A stretch of DNA of 64,000 nt. It comes from Thermaerobacillus caldiproteolyticus. GTDB taxonomy: Bacteria; Bacillota; Bacilli; Bacillales; Anoxybacillaceae. The stretch covers positions 604,727-668,726 of the forward strand of contig NZ_JACDUT010000001.1 in assembly GCF_013761245.1 (NCBI RefSeq), in the 5' to 3' direction. The stretch's first letter is position 1. Every line of letters starts with the position of its first letter. Made by a program: the position numbers and the translations under genes. The notes beneath the pieces were generated by a model. That model was not told the DNA's origin, did not search any database, and saw only the letters and a program-made list of their open reading frames with translations. Of this stretch, positions 36,638-45,099 are shown piece after piece.

Positions 36638-38599
36638 CTACTCAATCGAACGCACATATTCGGCAATCGCCGCAATTTCTCCCGGAGTCAATGTCTCAAC
36701 CTCTTTTGTTTGATGGCGCTCAATGGCTTCTTCAATCGTTTTCGCACTGCCGTCATGCAAGTAAGGAGCCGTTGCCCAGACGCCGCGCAATGTCGGTGTA
36801 TCCCATTGTTTTGGTGTGCGCGGATTCGTAAAATGAGCCCGTGCATCTCCCTTAGAAGACTTGTCTTGTGGATTAGCAGTACCGATATCATGTAAATAGT
36901 CGGTATTCGCTGTCGTTAAATTTCCCTTTGCATCGACAGCTTTCGTGCTGTCTGTAAAATATTCGCCGCCATGGCAGCTTAGGCAATTCCCTTTTCCGTT
37001 AAACAATTTCTCCCCTTCTTTTGCTTTGGCAGTCAAACTGCCATCTTGATTCCGATACGGACTTTTCGGAACAGGAAATGAATTCGGATCATTTAAGTAG
37101 GCCAGTATCGCGTCATACATATGTTGTACCTTCGGAGGCAGCGGTTTTCCTGGATCGAGATTCATCATTCCTCCCATTTCGTTTTGCACCGTATGAATGT
37201 AGTCGGTGAAATCATCACGGGAGCCATCCCACATAAACAATCCTGTTTTTGTCGCTAAAATGTTGCTTGGCACATTTCGTGGTCCTTTCGGTGTTAACAG
37301 CGTTAACTTATTAATGTCCCCATCGCTGTGGCAAGAAGCGCAGCTCATCCAGTTATTTCCTGTGATATTAGTCGCAAATTCATCGCTATTGGCGCTGTAA
37401 AATATCGTTTTTCCTTCACGTACAAGCGGCGAAAGCGAATCTTTCGCAATTAAACGGATCGTGCCTTTTACCGCTTTCACTTTTGCATACGGGCTTTTTC
37501 CTCCCGTCTGAATCATTGCAAGGTCATGGCTCATCGCATTATGCACAAACAACGTCTTTCCATCTGGCGAAATGACAATCCCGCGCGGATTGTTCCCTTC
37601 AATGCGGCGCAAAATTTGTGTCGCGTTCCCACCTCGTTGTAAATCAAATACAACTAAATCTTCACTCCCTGACATAATCGCATACGCCTTACTTCCATCT
37701 GGTTGAAAAGCGATATCGTATGGATTAGAGACAATGATCGTTTCATTTTTTACATCTGATACATTGATTTCTGCAAATAATTCCTTACGTTCGTCCGTTA
37801 GCTCTTCGTCTTTTTCAAGATCGATGACAGAGATAGCTGGAAAAACGGTTTCTTCAAAATTAATGGGTGTGTCAATGTTCGTTAATAAATGAGGCACATA
37901 TGCTTTTTTTCCGTCCGGAGCAATAACAATTTGTTCGAGCGTATTTGGAATGCCTTGGCTTTTTTTACGATCAGCTTGATCTGGTGATGGAGCAAGCGCA
38001 ATTTCTTTTATCACACGGTTTGTTTTCGTATCAATCACACTAATTTTCGCGTCTAAATACTCGGTAACATATAACTTTTTCCCGTCTGCCGTCAGCGCTA
38101 GTGCGCGCGGACGATCGCCGATGCTGATTTCTTTTTTCTCTTTTCCTGCTGCCAAATCAAATACGGATAGCGTACCGGAACGATAATTGGCGACATAGAG
38201 CGTTTTTCCATCTTGGCTTGTAACAAGCCCGAACGGCTCGATTCCGGTTTTTAAGTGATCGACGACTTTTTTTTCCTTAAGGGAAATGACATCAACTCGG
38301 TCATCATGCATACATGAGACGTATAGCCATTGTTCATCAGGACTTAATGCAAGTTGTCTTGGCTCCTTCCCAACTGGAATTTCAGCTTCCTTCTTTTTCG
38401 TCTTCGCATTAAGAATCGTTACTGAATTAACATCAATGTTAGCTATATATAACGTATCTCCTTTTTGGTTCATAGCAATATTATCGCTATGAACCGGATA
38501 ATGGCGAACGACTTTTTTTTCTGATTCAAACACCGGGCTTGCCTGACAACCTGTTAACCATAGAAGCAGCAATATCCCAATGAATAAATATCGTTTCAT
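36638..38599 (-). CDS. Lipoprotein with YVTN beta-propeller fused to MauG-like di-haem cytochrome c domain
   Basis: A 653-residue lipoprotein (lipobox LTGC, Cys18). Residues about 30-390 are YVTN/lactonase-type repeats (GDTLYIANIDVNSVTILNAK, DGKTLYVANYRSGTLSVFD, DGKKLYVTEYLDAKISVID). Residues about 400-653 match the CCP_MauG family: haem motifs CASCH (about 420) and CLSCH (about 540) and the closing TPTLRGVWATAPYLHDGS. It should be an exported, membrane-anchored di-haem redox enzyme, for example a peroxidase or a protein-modifying MauG/MbnH-like enzyme. A near-perfect Fur site and a neighbour's terminator lie just upstream. Paired with a large unrecognised lipoprotein gene. Confidence 0.88.
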   Translation of the reverse strand: MKRYLFIGILLLLWLTGCQASPVFESEKKVVRHYPVHSDNIAMNQKGDTLYIANIDVNSVTILNAKTKKKEAEIPVGKEPRQLALSPDEQWLYVSCMHDDRVDVISLKEKKVVDHLKTGIEPFGLVTSQDGKTLYVANYRSGTLSVFDLAAGKEKKEISIGDRPRALALTADGKKLYVTEYLDAKISVIDTKTNRVIKEIALAPSPDQADRKKSQGIPNTLEQIVIAPDGKKAYVPHLLTNIDTPINFEETVFPAISVIDLEKDEELTDERKELFAEINVSDVKNETIIVSNPYDIAFQPDGSKAYAIMSGSEDLVVFDLQRGGNATQILRRIEGNNPRGIVISPDGKTLFVHNAMSHDLAMIQTGGKSPYAKVKAVKGTIRLIAKDSLSPLVREGKTIFYSANSDEFATNITGNNWMSCASCHSDGDINKLTLLTPKGPRNVPSNILATKTGLFMWDGSRDDFTDYIHTVQNEMGGMMNLDPGKPLPPKVQHMYDAILAYLNDPNSFPVPKSPYRNQDGSLTAKAKEGEKLFNGKGNCLSCHGGEYFTDSTKAVDAKGNLTTANTDYLHDIGTANPQDKSSKGDARAHFTNPRTPKQWDTPTLRGVWATAPYLHDGSAKTIEEAIERHQTKEVETLTPGEIAAIAEYVRSIE

Positions 38600-38636
38600 C
38601 CTAATTCATGCTCCCCCGTTTTTAATTAACAAAAAA

Positions 38637-38651
38637 TGAAAATCATTATCA
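38637..38651 (-). promoter_or_regulatory. Fur-like 7-1-7 site upstream of the di-haem lipoprotein gene
   Basis: TGAAAAT-C-ATTATCA on the plus strand matches TGATAAT-N-ATTATCA at 13 of 14 positions, 38 bases before the start codon. Confidence 0.8.
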
Positions 38652-38657
38652 TTATAT

Positions 38658-38690
38658 AAAGAAAAGCGGCAAATCTCAATGATTGCCGCT
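38658..38690 (-). terminator. Terminator of the 693-residue lipoprotein gene
   Basis: AGCGGCAA and TTGCCGCT form an 8-bp stem with a 10-base loop, then TTTCTTT on the minus strand. It separates this gene from the next promoter. Confidence 0.75.
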
Positions 38691-38706
38691 CAACTTTCAT
38701 TTATTT

Positions 38707-40788
38707 TTAATGTTTTTCCTTGACTTCCACGTTTAGTAAAATCGGGGCGATTCCGTATTTTCCATGCCCAGCCTGTACTTGTGGCACGTGGTCACCATCT
38801 GTATTCCCGGATTTATCCCCTTTGATATATACATCGCCAGTATCCCAAAATTCGCTTGCTTGCATTCCTTCTTTCACGCTCGGACCGTCGATAATTCGAT
38901 CATAAAAATCAACATACCGTGAAATTATCGTTTCCCTTTCTAATGACTTAATTGGTTTATCGGCTTCTGTGTTATTTAAGTTGTTTAACGCCACGCGGAG
39001 TACCCCTGATAGCGCTCCAGCGACAAACGGATTATATTTCATTTCGTCTTTTCCTGTTTTATAAACATGTAGCTGTTTGTCCCAGAAATGGTTATCCATC
39101 GCTTCATAAATCGTGCGTGCCGCATCGCGATATTGTTCGTCTTTTGTCGCTAAAAAGGCCGCTGTCAATCCGCGTATTGCCCCAAGTTGCGCAAGCAAGG
39201 TAGGTTCTGACTGCTCCGCGCCTTCGCCAATAACAAAACCGTTAGCAACTAGTCCATCTTTTCTCATCAGTTTCGTCACAATAAAGTCAGCTTGTTTTTT
39301 TATCAATTCTAATGCGCGTTTCCCTTCCGCTGTACCGAGTCCTTTTGCATCTTCTCCGCTTGCATATCCAACCGGAAGACCGTCGATCGCACGTTCAAAA
39401 ATGCGCAATGCTTCCATCGTATAGCCCGCTTGGAATGTGTCGATGCGCTTCCCTTGTTCATTTCCGTTATTCTCTTCGACAAACGCTCCTACTTCTGGAT
39501 TAAAATGCATCATATCAATATTTTTAAACACTTGTAATAATACATCGCGATTCACAGAATAAGGGTCGGTAGACACAACATCATTGGATGGATTGTTATC
39601 AAGATTTTCTTTCGCTGCGCTTGGATATGGCGCTCCATCAAATACCGCTAAAAAGGCTGGATTTTGGTTTTTATTTTCTGGTCGTTGATCTGTTATGCCG
39701 TAAAATTCAGAGGCCGGCCAAAGCATGAGCCATTGGTCTTGAAGCAAGCTTCGCTGATCTTCCACGACCAATTGTTTGACATTTGGCGCTAACTCGTTTC
39801 CGTCCTCAACAACTTGAATTTTATGCGGCAAATAGACGAATCCTTTTGCAGGATCGTAGTGGCTTCCAGTTGCTTTCGTTAGTGTTTGTTGTTTCGCATT
39901 GTAAAATAAATGATCACGCACAAAGTTTAATTTGTTCCAAATCTCTTCGGTCAAAATCATTCCTTGCATACCATCGGCGGAACTGACCCCTAGCGCAATA
40001 TTCTTATCTTTGTCATCGTTCGGTGTCTTTGCTTCCAGCTCTTCATCTTTGTCAACCGTATGAAATCCGCCTAAAAAATCTCCTGCCCAGAGCGCTTGTT
40101 TTAAAAATACGGCCCCGTAGGCAGATGGAGTTAATATTTTGTCCATTTTATCGCGATTCCAGCGCAACGATTGAAAATCTACTTGGTAAACTGGTACGTA
40201 CGTTTTATCATCGTTTTCCGAGTATACCTCTGTATCCACTTTCTGAGCGTAGTGAGGGTCGCCGCTCGCATACTCAATCATCGTCGGAAACATATTTCGA
40301 AAAATCTCCTCGCGCGGATAACCGACGCTATCGGCTAACTCGTAAAACCGATCAGCTAATGCTTCGTCATTCGATTTATGTACTTTTTTCGCCCACTGTT
40401 CGGTTACCGGACCATGAATTAAATGAAGCCCTAACCCTGACTTTTCCGTGACCTCATACATCGCTTCCTCCGAATATTCGTACGATTCAATGCCAGCCGT
40501 ATAGTCAAACTTTGTAGGTTTGTCTAATTTTCGAGCATCCAATACATCTAAATCAAGTCCTAACCCTTCCGCTAGTGGTTCTCCCGATAGCTCAAATTCC
40601 GAATAAGCAAACATATTACCGGCCGTATCAAACGTATAATCTGTCACTGGCACTTCGATATTCGCCGTCGTTCCCTTTTCTTTTTTATTGCTTCCTGTTG
40701 ATTCGTGGTCGGACGTACAAGCAGAGGTAAGCAATAAGGAAGACATGAGCGCCGTTGCTGTCATTACCTTCCACGGTTTCTGTTTCAT
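38707..40788 (-). CDS. Large lipoprotein of unrecognised family, in the iron island
   Basis: A 693-residue lipoprotein (MKQKPWKVMTATALMSSLL, then lipobox TSAC near residue 24). I do not recognise the family. The C-terminal half is helical with repeat-like segments (GQTYMEALRIFER-like, LLAQLGAIRGLTAAFLATKD, ALSGVLRVALNNL), recalling an alpha/alpha-barrel. The N-terminal half has LRWNRDKMDKILTPSAYGAVFL and several Trp. The ATG at 40788 follows TAGGGGGAG. A partial Fur-like site lies upstream and its terminator abuts the promoter of the di-haem lipoprotein gene. Both products should face the outside, so a partner or substrate role is a reasonable hypothesis only. Confidence 0.8.
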   Translation of the reverse strand: MKQKPWKVMTATALMSSLLLTSACTSDHESTGSNKKEKGTTANIEVPVTDYTFDTAGNMFAYSEFELSGEPLAEGLGLDLDVLDARKLDKPTKFDYTAGIESYEYSEEAMYEVTEKSGLGLHLIHGPVTEQWAKKVHKSNDEALADRFYELADSVGYPREEIFRNMFPTMIEYASGDPHYAQKVDTEVYSENDDKTYVPVYQVDFQSLRWNRDKMDKILTPSAYGAVFLKQALWAGDFLGGFHTVDKDEELEAKTPNDDKDKNIALGVSSADGMQGMILTEEIWNKLNFVRDHLFYNAKQQTLTKATGSHYDPAKGFVYLPHKIQVVEDGNELAPNVKQLVVEDQRSLLQDQWLMLWPASEFYGITDQRPENKNQNPAFLAVFDGAPYPSAAKENLDNNPSNDVVSTDPYSVNRDVLLQVFKNIDMMHFNPEVGAFVEENNGNEQGKRIDTFQAGYTMEALRIFERAIDGLPVGYASGEDAKGLGTAEGKRALELIKKQADFIVTKLMRKDGLVANGFVIGEGAEQSEPTLLAQLGAIRGLTAAFLATKDEQYRDAARTIYEAMDNHFWDKQLHVYKTGKDEMKYNPFVAGALSGVLRVALNNLNNTEADKPIKSLERETIISRYVDFYDRIIDGPSVKEGMQASEFWDTGDVYIKGDKSGNTDGDHVPQVQAGHGKYGIAPILLNVEVKEKH

Positions 40789-40814
40789 AATGACTCCCCC
40801 TATATGATAAAAAA

Positions 40815-40829
40815 CGATTTTCATTCTCA
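40815..40829 (-). promoter_or_regulatory. Weak Fur-like site upstream of the 693-residue lipoprotein gene
   Basis: CGATTTT-C-ATTCTCA agrees with the 7-1-7 consensus at 10 of 14 positions; the site lies 27 bases before the start. Confidence 0.45.
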
Positions 40830-40839
40830 TTTATTTATT

Positions 40840-41412
40840 TTAATCAAAATCCCTGCCACACGTAAATAACTTTATTTTTGACACACGATGAAAAGCACTC
40901 AAAGACGATAAGCATTCAATATGTCTTGTACCGTTAAGAAGCGAACAAAATTCAATTTTTCTAGGAAGGAAGCCAAATTTTTGTGGACATGCTGTTAATA
41001 TCATTTGTTTATAGTGACGGCAAAATGTTTCATCCTCTTCTAACAGGAATTTGCGAATGATCCATTCTCCGTTATCAATGTACGCCATATCAATATCTAC
41101 ATACGTTTTCCTCCATTTGGACTTACATTTGATTCTTTCAAATAAAAGCAATGGAGAACATTGCTTCTCAAAAAGCGGGTGTAAAAATTGCAAAAGATGA
41201 TCCGTTGTTTTAGCGAGCACTGTATAGTAATGAAGGGGAGAATCAAATACATTTTGCTTAATATGCTTCCACTGTTTTTCTACAAGCATTAAAATGAATG
41301 ACACAGAACGTAATGAAGGAGCTGCTTGATAATATTGAATAATGATGTTTTGAACGGCTCTTTCGACAACTTGTTGCCATTCCTTATGAAGGTGATAGCT
41401 TACCGCCCTCAT
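40840..41412 (-). CDS. Hypothetical protein, second gene after DUF2325
   Basis: A 190-residue soluble protein (MRAVSYHLHKEWQQVVERAV to VSKIKLFTCGRDFD) rich in aromatic and basic residues, with eight or so cysteines but no regular metal motif. No family is recognised. The start at 41412 is set by GGAGGT 7-8 bases upstream; the frame extends 7 codons further without a site. It begins 26 bases after the DUF2325 gene, and the two look like one operon downstream of two Fur-like sites. It ends just before the 693-residue lipoprotein promoter. Confidence 0.75.
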   Translation of the reverse strand: MRAVSYHLHKEWQQVVERAVQNIIIQYYQAAPSLRSVSFILMLVEKQWKHIKQNVFDSPLHYYTVLAKTTDHLLQFLHPLFEKQCSPLLLFERIKCKSKWRKTYVDIDMAYIDNGEWIIRKFLLEEDETFCRHYKQMILTACPQKFGFLPRKIEFCSLLNGTRHIECLSSLSAFHRVSKIKLFTCGRDFD

Positions 41413-41437
41413 TTTATGTACCTCCACGCGCATTTAT

Positions 41438-41734
41438 TTAATTTGCCTTCCTTACTTTCATTTTTTGAATCACAGGATGAATTGAGCTCCATGAACGTTT
41501 GACAAAATAAATCGGCTTTTCTTGGTTTTTCGCTTTTTGCTTAATCACTTTCGCTAAATTATGATTCACATAGTCTGTCATTACTAAAATCAGATCAATA
41601 TGTTCTGGGATGCCTCTTTTCACCATATTTACCTTTCGTCCATCAAGATGAATGATCTCGTTAAATCCTGAACTCATTAATTTATCTGTAATCGTTCCTA
41701 AGTGATCTGCTCCTACCACTAGTAAAGATGACAT
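41438..41734 (-). CDS. DUF2325 protein
   Basis: A 98-residue Rossmann-like protein of the DUF2325 family: SSLLVVGADHLGTITDKLM starts with a dinucleotide-type loop, followed by VMTDYVNHNLAKVIKQKAK and PIYFVKRSWSSIH. Members are short, cytosolic and uncharacterised. GGAGGG lies 10 bases before the ATG. Two Fur-like sites in the divergent region upstream suggest iron control together with the DUF1540 gene on the other strand. Confidence 0.85.
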   Translation of the reverse strand: MSSLLVVGADHLGTITDKLMSSGFNEIIHLDGRKVNMVKRGIPEHIDLILVMTDYVNHNLAKVIKQKAKNQEKPIYFVKRSWSSIHPVIQKMKVRKAN

Positions 41735-41777
41735 CGCTATGTCCCTCCATCTATTTCATCGTTACTTTTATTCTAAT

Positions 41778-41820
41778 TGAGAATGATTATCTATGTCAAT
41801 CATAATGATAAACATTCTCA
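41778..41820. promoter_or_regulatory. Two Fur-like sites in the DUF2325/DUF1540 divergent region
   Basis: TGAGAAT-G-ATTATCT (41778-41792) and TGATAAA-C-ATTCTCA (41806-41820) each match the 7-1-7 consensus at 12 of 14 positions. Their spacing of 28 bases suits two dimers covering both promoters. Confidence 0.72.
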
Positions 41821-41906
41821 ATAAAATTACTTATTGTTTCCGTTATAACTTTTTTTAAAACATGCAAACTAATCATGATTTTACTTATCAATGGAGGGAA
41901 TAAAAC

Positions 41907-42068
41907 ATGGCAAAAGATGTTCTCTGTGAAGTAAAAAATTGTCAATATTGGGCACAAGGAAATAAGTGCAGTGCTGAATCGATTTATGTCGTTAGCCACG
42001 TTGGAACAATGGCTTCCGACTCTACCGAAACAGACTGTAAAACCTTCATTCCTGCTAATGAAGCGTAG
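41907..42068 (+). CDS. Small DUF1540 protein
   Basis: A 53-residue protein (MAKDVLCEVKNCQYWAQGNK to CKTFIPANEA) with four Cys in a C-x4-C-x9-C...C pattern typical of DUF1540, which probably binds a metal ion. GGAGGG lies 8 bases before the ATG and a strong terminator follows 12 bases after the stop, both supporting a real gene. Two Fur-like sites upstream suggest iron regulation. Confidence 0.85.
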   Translation: MAKDVLCEVKNCQYWAQGNKCSAESIYVVSHVGTMASDSTETDCKTFIPANEA

Positions 42069-42080
42069 TCATGAACAATG

Positions 42081-42115
42081 GCCTTTAACCATTTCATGGT
42101 TAAAGGCGCCTTTTT
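42081..42115 (+). terminator. Terminator of the DUF1540 gene
   Basis: GCCTTTAACCA and TGGTTAAAGGC form a perfect 11-bp stem with a 5-base loop, then CGCCTTTTT. Confidence 0.88.
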
Positions 42116-42146
42116 ACATAAAGTTGCAAAAGAGAGGCGACGTACA

Positions 42147-42338
42147 ATGATGAAAAAAGAAAGCTTAATTAATGCGTTTAAAGAGGAAGTAAAACGTACC
42201 AATCAGATGACATTTCCTATCTGCGTCGACTCATTTACAAACCTGTGGCAATATGAATTTGGAACATTGGACGACTTACCAAAAGAAGTAGAAAAGCTCA
42301 TTGCTCACCGGGCAATTGAATTAGGATTGATGGAATAA
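42147..42338 (+). CDS. Small hypothetical protein
   Basis: A 63-residue acidic/basic helical protein (MMKKESLINAFKEEVKRTNQ to AHRAIELGLME), no transmembrane segment, one Cys in FPICVDSF. No family is recognised. AGAGAGG lies about 9 bases before ATG 42147; a second ATG follows directly. It lies between the DUF1540 terminator and the converging menC end and needs its own promoter or readthrough. Confidence 0.6.
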   Translation: MMKKESLINAFKEEVKRTNQMTFPICVDSFTNLWQYEFGTLDDLPKEVEKLIAHRAIELGLME

Positions 42339-42351
42339 AAAGTCCCTTTCC

Positions 42352-42390
42352 AAAAACCACGAGGCTGTTCCTTTTATTGGAAGAAGCCTC
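42352..42390 (-). terminator. Terminator of menC
   Basis: GAGGCTTCTTCC and GGAACAGCCTC pair with one bulge across a short loop; GTGGTTTTTGG follows on the minus strand. Confidence 0.7.
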
Positions 42391-43498
42391 ATGATGCCGT
42401 ATACGTTCGTTTATAGAGTGTGATTTCCTCTAAGCGTTTTCGATGAATGGAAACACCAATTCCTGCTTGCTTTGGAACTTCGACCATTCCGTTTTTTACA
42501 ACGACTTCTGGAATAATAATATCTTCCTCCCAGTAACGTGATGAAGCAGAAATATCTCCCGGAATCGTAAAATGAGGCAAGGAGGCAAGAGCAATATTAT
42601 GCGCACGTGAAATTCCCATCTCAAGCATTCCTCCGCACCAAACTGCGATTCCTTTCGCTTGACATAAATCATGAATCTTTTTCGCTTCATTCATACCGCC
42701 GACACGTCCAATTTTAATATTAATGACCTTGCAGCTCCCAAGTTCGATCGCTTTGCGCGCATCTTCACACGTTACAATGCTTTCATCTAAACAAATCGGC
42801 GTGGTCATTTGTTTTTGCAGTACGGCATGATCAACGATATCATCGGCAGCAAGCGGCTGTTCAATCATAAGCAATTGAAATTCATCAAGTGCTTGTAATT
42901 GTTGCAAATCGTTCAATGTATAAGCAGAATTGGCATCAACCATTAGTGAAATAGTTGGAAAATGGCGCCGGATTTCTTTTAACCATTCGTAGTCGTTTTC
43001 GGGTTTGATTTTTATTTTGATTCGTCGATACCCTTCTTGTACATAATGTTCGATCTGCCGTAAACAGTCGCCTATGCTTCTTGCTCCGACAGCAACCCCT
43101 ACCTCAATCGTTGAACGGGTACCGCCAATGAGCTGAGAAAGTGAAACGCCCTGTTTTTTGGCAAAAAGATCCCATATCGCTGTTTCCAGTCCGGCTTTCG
43201 CCATATAGTTGCGTTTAATACTTGAGCATAAGGTGGTCACATCGCTTGGATGATGAATTTCTTTAGCGAGTACTTTCGGAATCAAAAAATCCTCGAGCAT
43301 ATGCCAGCTTGTTTTGACTGTTTCTTCTGTATACCAAGGGGAAGAAAAGGCAACCACCTCACCCCAACCAGTTGCTCCATCTTTATCTTTGACTTCGACA
43401 ATGATCGTTTCTCGTTGTTGCACCGTCTCTAGACTCGTCACAAAAGGAGACAATAAATTCATCGACACATGGTACAATGTTACTCTTTTAATGTTCAT
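42389..43498 (-). CDS. menC: o-Succinylbenzoate synthase
   Basis: A 369-residue enolase-superfamily enzyme that dehydrates SHCHC to o-succinylbenzoate in menaquinone synthesis. Catalytic Lys pair KIKIKP (about residue 163), metal ligands in VDANSAY, IEQPL and CLDESIV, and the second Lys in INIKIGRVGG are visible. The second of two consecutive ATGs has the better spacing to GAGGAG and overlaps the menE stop (TGATG), giving translational coupling. Confidence 0.95.
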   Translation of the reverse strand: MNIKRVTLYHVSMNLLSPFVTSLETVQQRETIIVEVKDKDGATGWGEVVAFSSPWYTEETVKTSWHMLEDFLIPKVLAKEIHHPSDVTTLCSSIKRNYMAKAGLETAIWDLFAKKQGVSLSQLIGGTRSTIEVGVAVGARSIGDCLRQIEHYVQEGYRRIKIKIKPENDYEWLKEIRRHFPTISLMVDANSAYTLNDLQQLQALDEFQLLMIEQPLAADDIVDHAVLQKQMTTPICLDESIVTCEDARKAIELGSCKVINIKIGRVGGMNEAKKIHDLCQAKGIAVWCGGMLEMGISRAHNIALASLPHFTIPGDISASSRYWEEDIIIPEVVVKNGMVEVPKQAGIGVSIHRKRLEEITLYKRTYTAS

Positions 43499-44976
43499 CA
43501 TGTCTCCTCACTCTTTGGAATAAGTTGTAATAGCTGGCGCCGCAATAGTTTCTTTGCAGCATTTCGTGGCAATTCATCAACAAAGTAAATGTGTTTTGGC
43601 ACTTTATATTTCGCTAACCGCTCTTGGCAAAACGCTTTTACTTGCGAGACGTTGACTGAATATCCCTCTTTTAACTTAATAAACGCACATGGCACTTGTC
43701 CCCATTTTTCGTCTGAAATTCCCGTTACTCCCGCTTCTTCAACAGCTTCATGAGAAAGCAGCACCGCCTCGATTTCTGCCGGATACACGTTCTCCCCGCC
43801 AGAAATAATTAAATCTGAACGGCGGTCTAATACATAAAGAAACCCTTCGTCATCGACGTAACCGATATCACCTGTATAAAACCATCCGTCACGAATTGCT
43901 CTTTTTGTTGCTTCTGGACGATCTAAATATCCTTTTGTAACATTTGGTCCTTTCACAACAATTTCTCCTGGCTCATACGGACGGACGATTTGTCCCTCGT
44001 TTTCGATACGAATTTGTGCTGGAAACAGCGGTTTTCCAGCAGATCCAAGCTTTGTAATGCTATATTCTGGGGCAAGTGTAACAATTTGCGATGCCGTTTC
44101 GGTCATTCCATATGTTTGATAAACAGGAATGCCTTTATCACGACATGCCTCTAACAGCGGTTGAGGAGCAGGTCCTCCTCCGAGCAACATGCAGCGAAAC
44201 GTGTTCGGGTATGTCCGATCGCCAAGCTCAGCAATCATTTGTTGTAACATGGAGCTAACGACGGACATAACTGTGATATTTCCATTCATAATGATGTCAT
44301 TTGCTTTGCCTGCATCAAATCGATTCATTACATACATGCTCATCCCGTAAATGACACTTCGCATAATAATTGACAGTCCACTAATATGGAAAAATGGAAC
44401 AGCAGCCAACCAGCAATCGTTTTCGTAAAGCCCTAAATTCAGAACTGAGCCAATGGCACTCCACCAATGGTTTCCGTATGTTTGCAGCACTCCTTTTGGT
44501 GTTCCTGTCGTTCCTGAGGTATACATAATCGTTGCCACATCATCGAAATGATATTCGTGTTGAAATTCGCATTCCTGCTCCGGCAACATAGACAGCTCGC
44601 TCGTTTTCATCATTTGAATCGTCGATATTTCATTCGCACACTTCTCGAATTCATCATCAAAAAACCAAAATTTCGCTCCGCTATCTTCCAATTGCCACAG
44701 TAGTTCATGAGAAGTTAACCTTGTATTTTGTAGTAACACAGTCGCTCCAATATAGTGAAGAGCATGAATCGTTTCAATCATGGCAATGCTATTTTTCATT
44801 AATAATGCAACGATATCACCTTTACGAACTCCTAGACTTGCCAATTGGCGAGCTCTTGTTACCACAGCTTCATGAAGCTCTGCAAACGTCTTTTGTCCTC
44901 GTTCATCTTGGACGGCGATGCGCTCAGGAGTTAAAAACGCCCGTTGCATTAACCAGTTCGGAATCGATGTCTGCAT
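43498..44976 (-). CDS. menE: o-Succinylbenzoate--CoA ligase
   Basis: A 492-residue acyl-adenylating enzyme that makes OSB-CoA. The P-loop MYTSGTTGTPKGV (about residue 153), YGMTETAS and the hinge region GWFYTGDIGYVDDEGFLYVLDR mark the ANL family. It starts 123 bases after menB, with a perfect hairpin in the gap, and overlaps menC at its end. Expression relative to the upstream men genes is probably lowered by the hairpin. Confidence 0.95.
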   Translation of the reverse strand: MQTSIPNWLMQRAFLTPERIAVQDERGQKTFAELHEAVVTRARQLASLGVRKGDIVALLMKNSIAMIETIHALHYIGATVLLQNTRLTSHELLWQLEDSGAKFWFFDDEFEKCANEISTIQMMKTSELSMLPEQECEFQHEYHFDDVATIMYTSGTTGTPKGVLQTYGNHWWSAIGSVLNLGLYENDCWLAAVPFFHISGLSIIMRSVIYGMSMYVMNRFDAGKANDIIMNGNITVMSVVSSMLQQMIAELGDRTYPNTFRCMLLGGGPAPQPLLEACRDKGIPVYQTYGMTETASQIVTLAPEYSITKLGSAGKPLFPAQIRIENEGQIVRPYEPGEIVVKGPNVTKGYLDRPEATKRAIRDGWFYTGDIGYVDDEGFLYVLDRRSDLIISGGENVYPAEIEAVLLSHEAVEEAGVTGISDEKWGQVPCAFIKLKEGYSVNVSQVKAFCQERLAKYKVPKHIYFVDELPRNAAKKLLRRQLLQLIPKSEET

Positions 44977-45006
44977 AAAAAACCTCTCCTTTTTCGATAC
45001 AAAGAA

Positions 45007-45033
45007 ACAGCTTGATGAAAATCATCAAGCTGT
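45007..45033 (-). terminator. Hairpin between menB and menE, possible partial terminator
   Basis: ACAGCTTGATGA and TCATCAAGCTGT form a perfect 12-bp stem with a 3-base loop, followed on the minus strand by TTCTTTG. Located inside the men operon. Confidence 0.7.
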
Positions 45034-45099
45034 CTTATCAGCATAAACGAACTCCAAATACAACTAAGAGACAATGAAACGCGTCTGCTCCCGTTTTTC

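Noticed and set aside
40023..40451. 142-codon plus-strand frame inside the large lipoprotein gene
   Set aside because: Antisense to a long coding frame, basic low-information product, no ribosome binding site.
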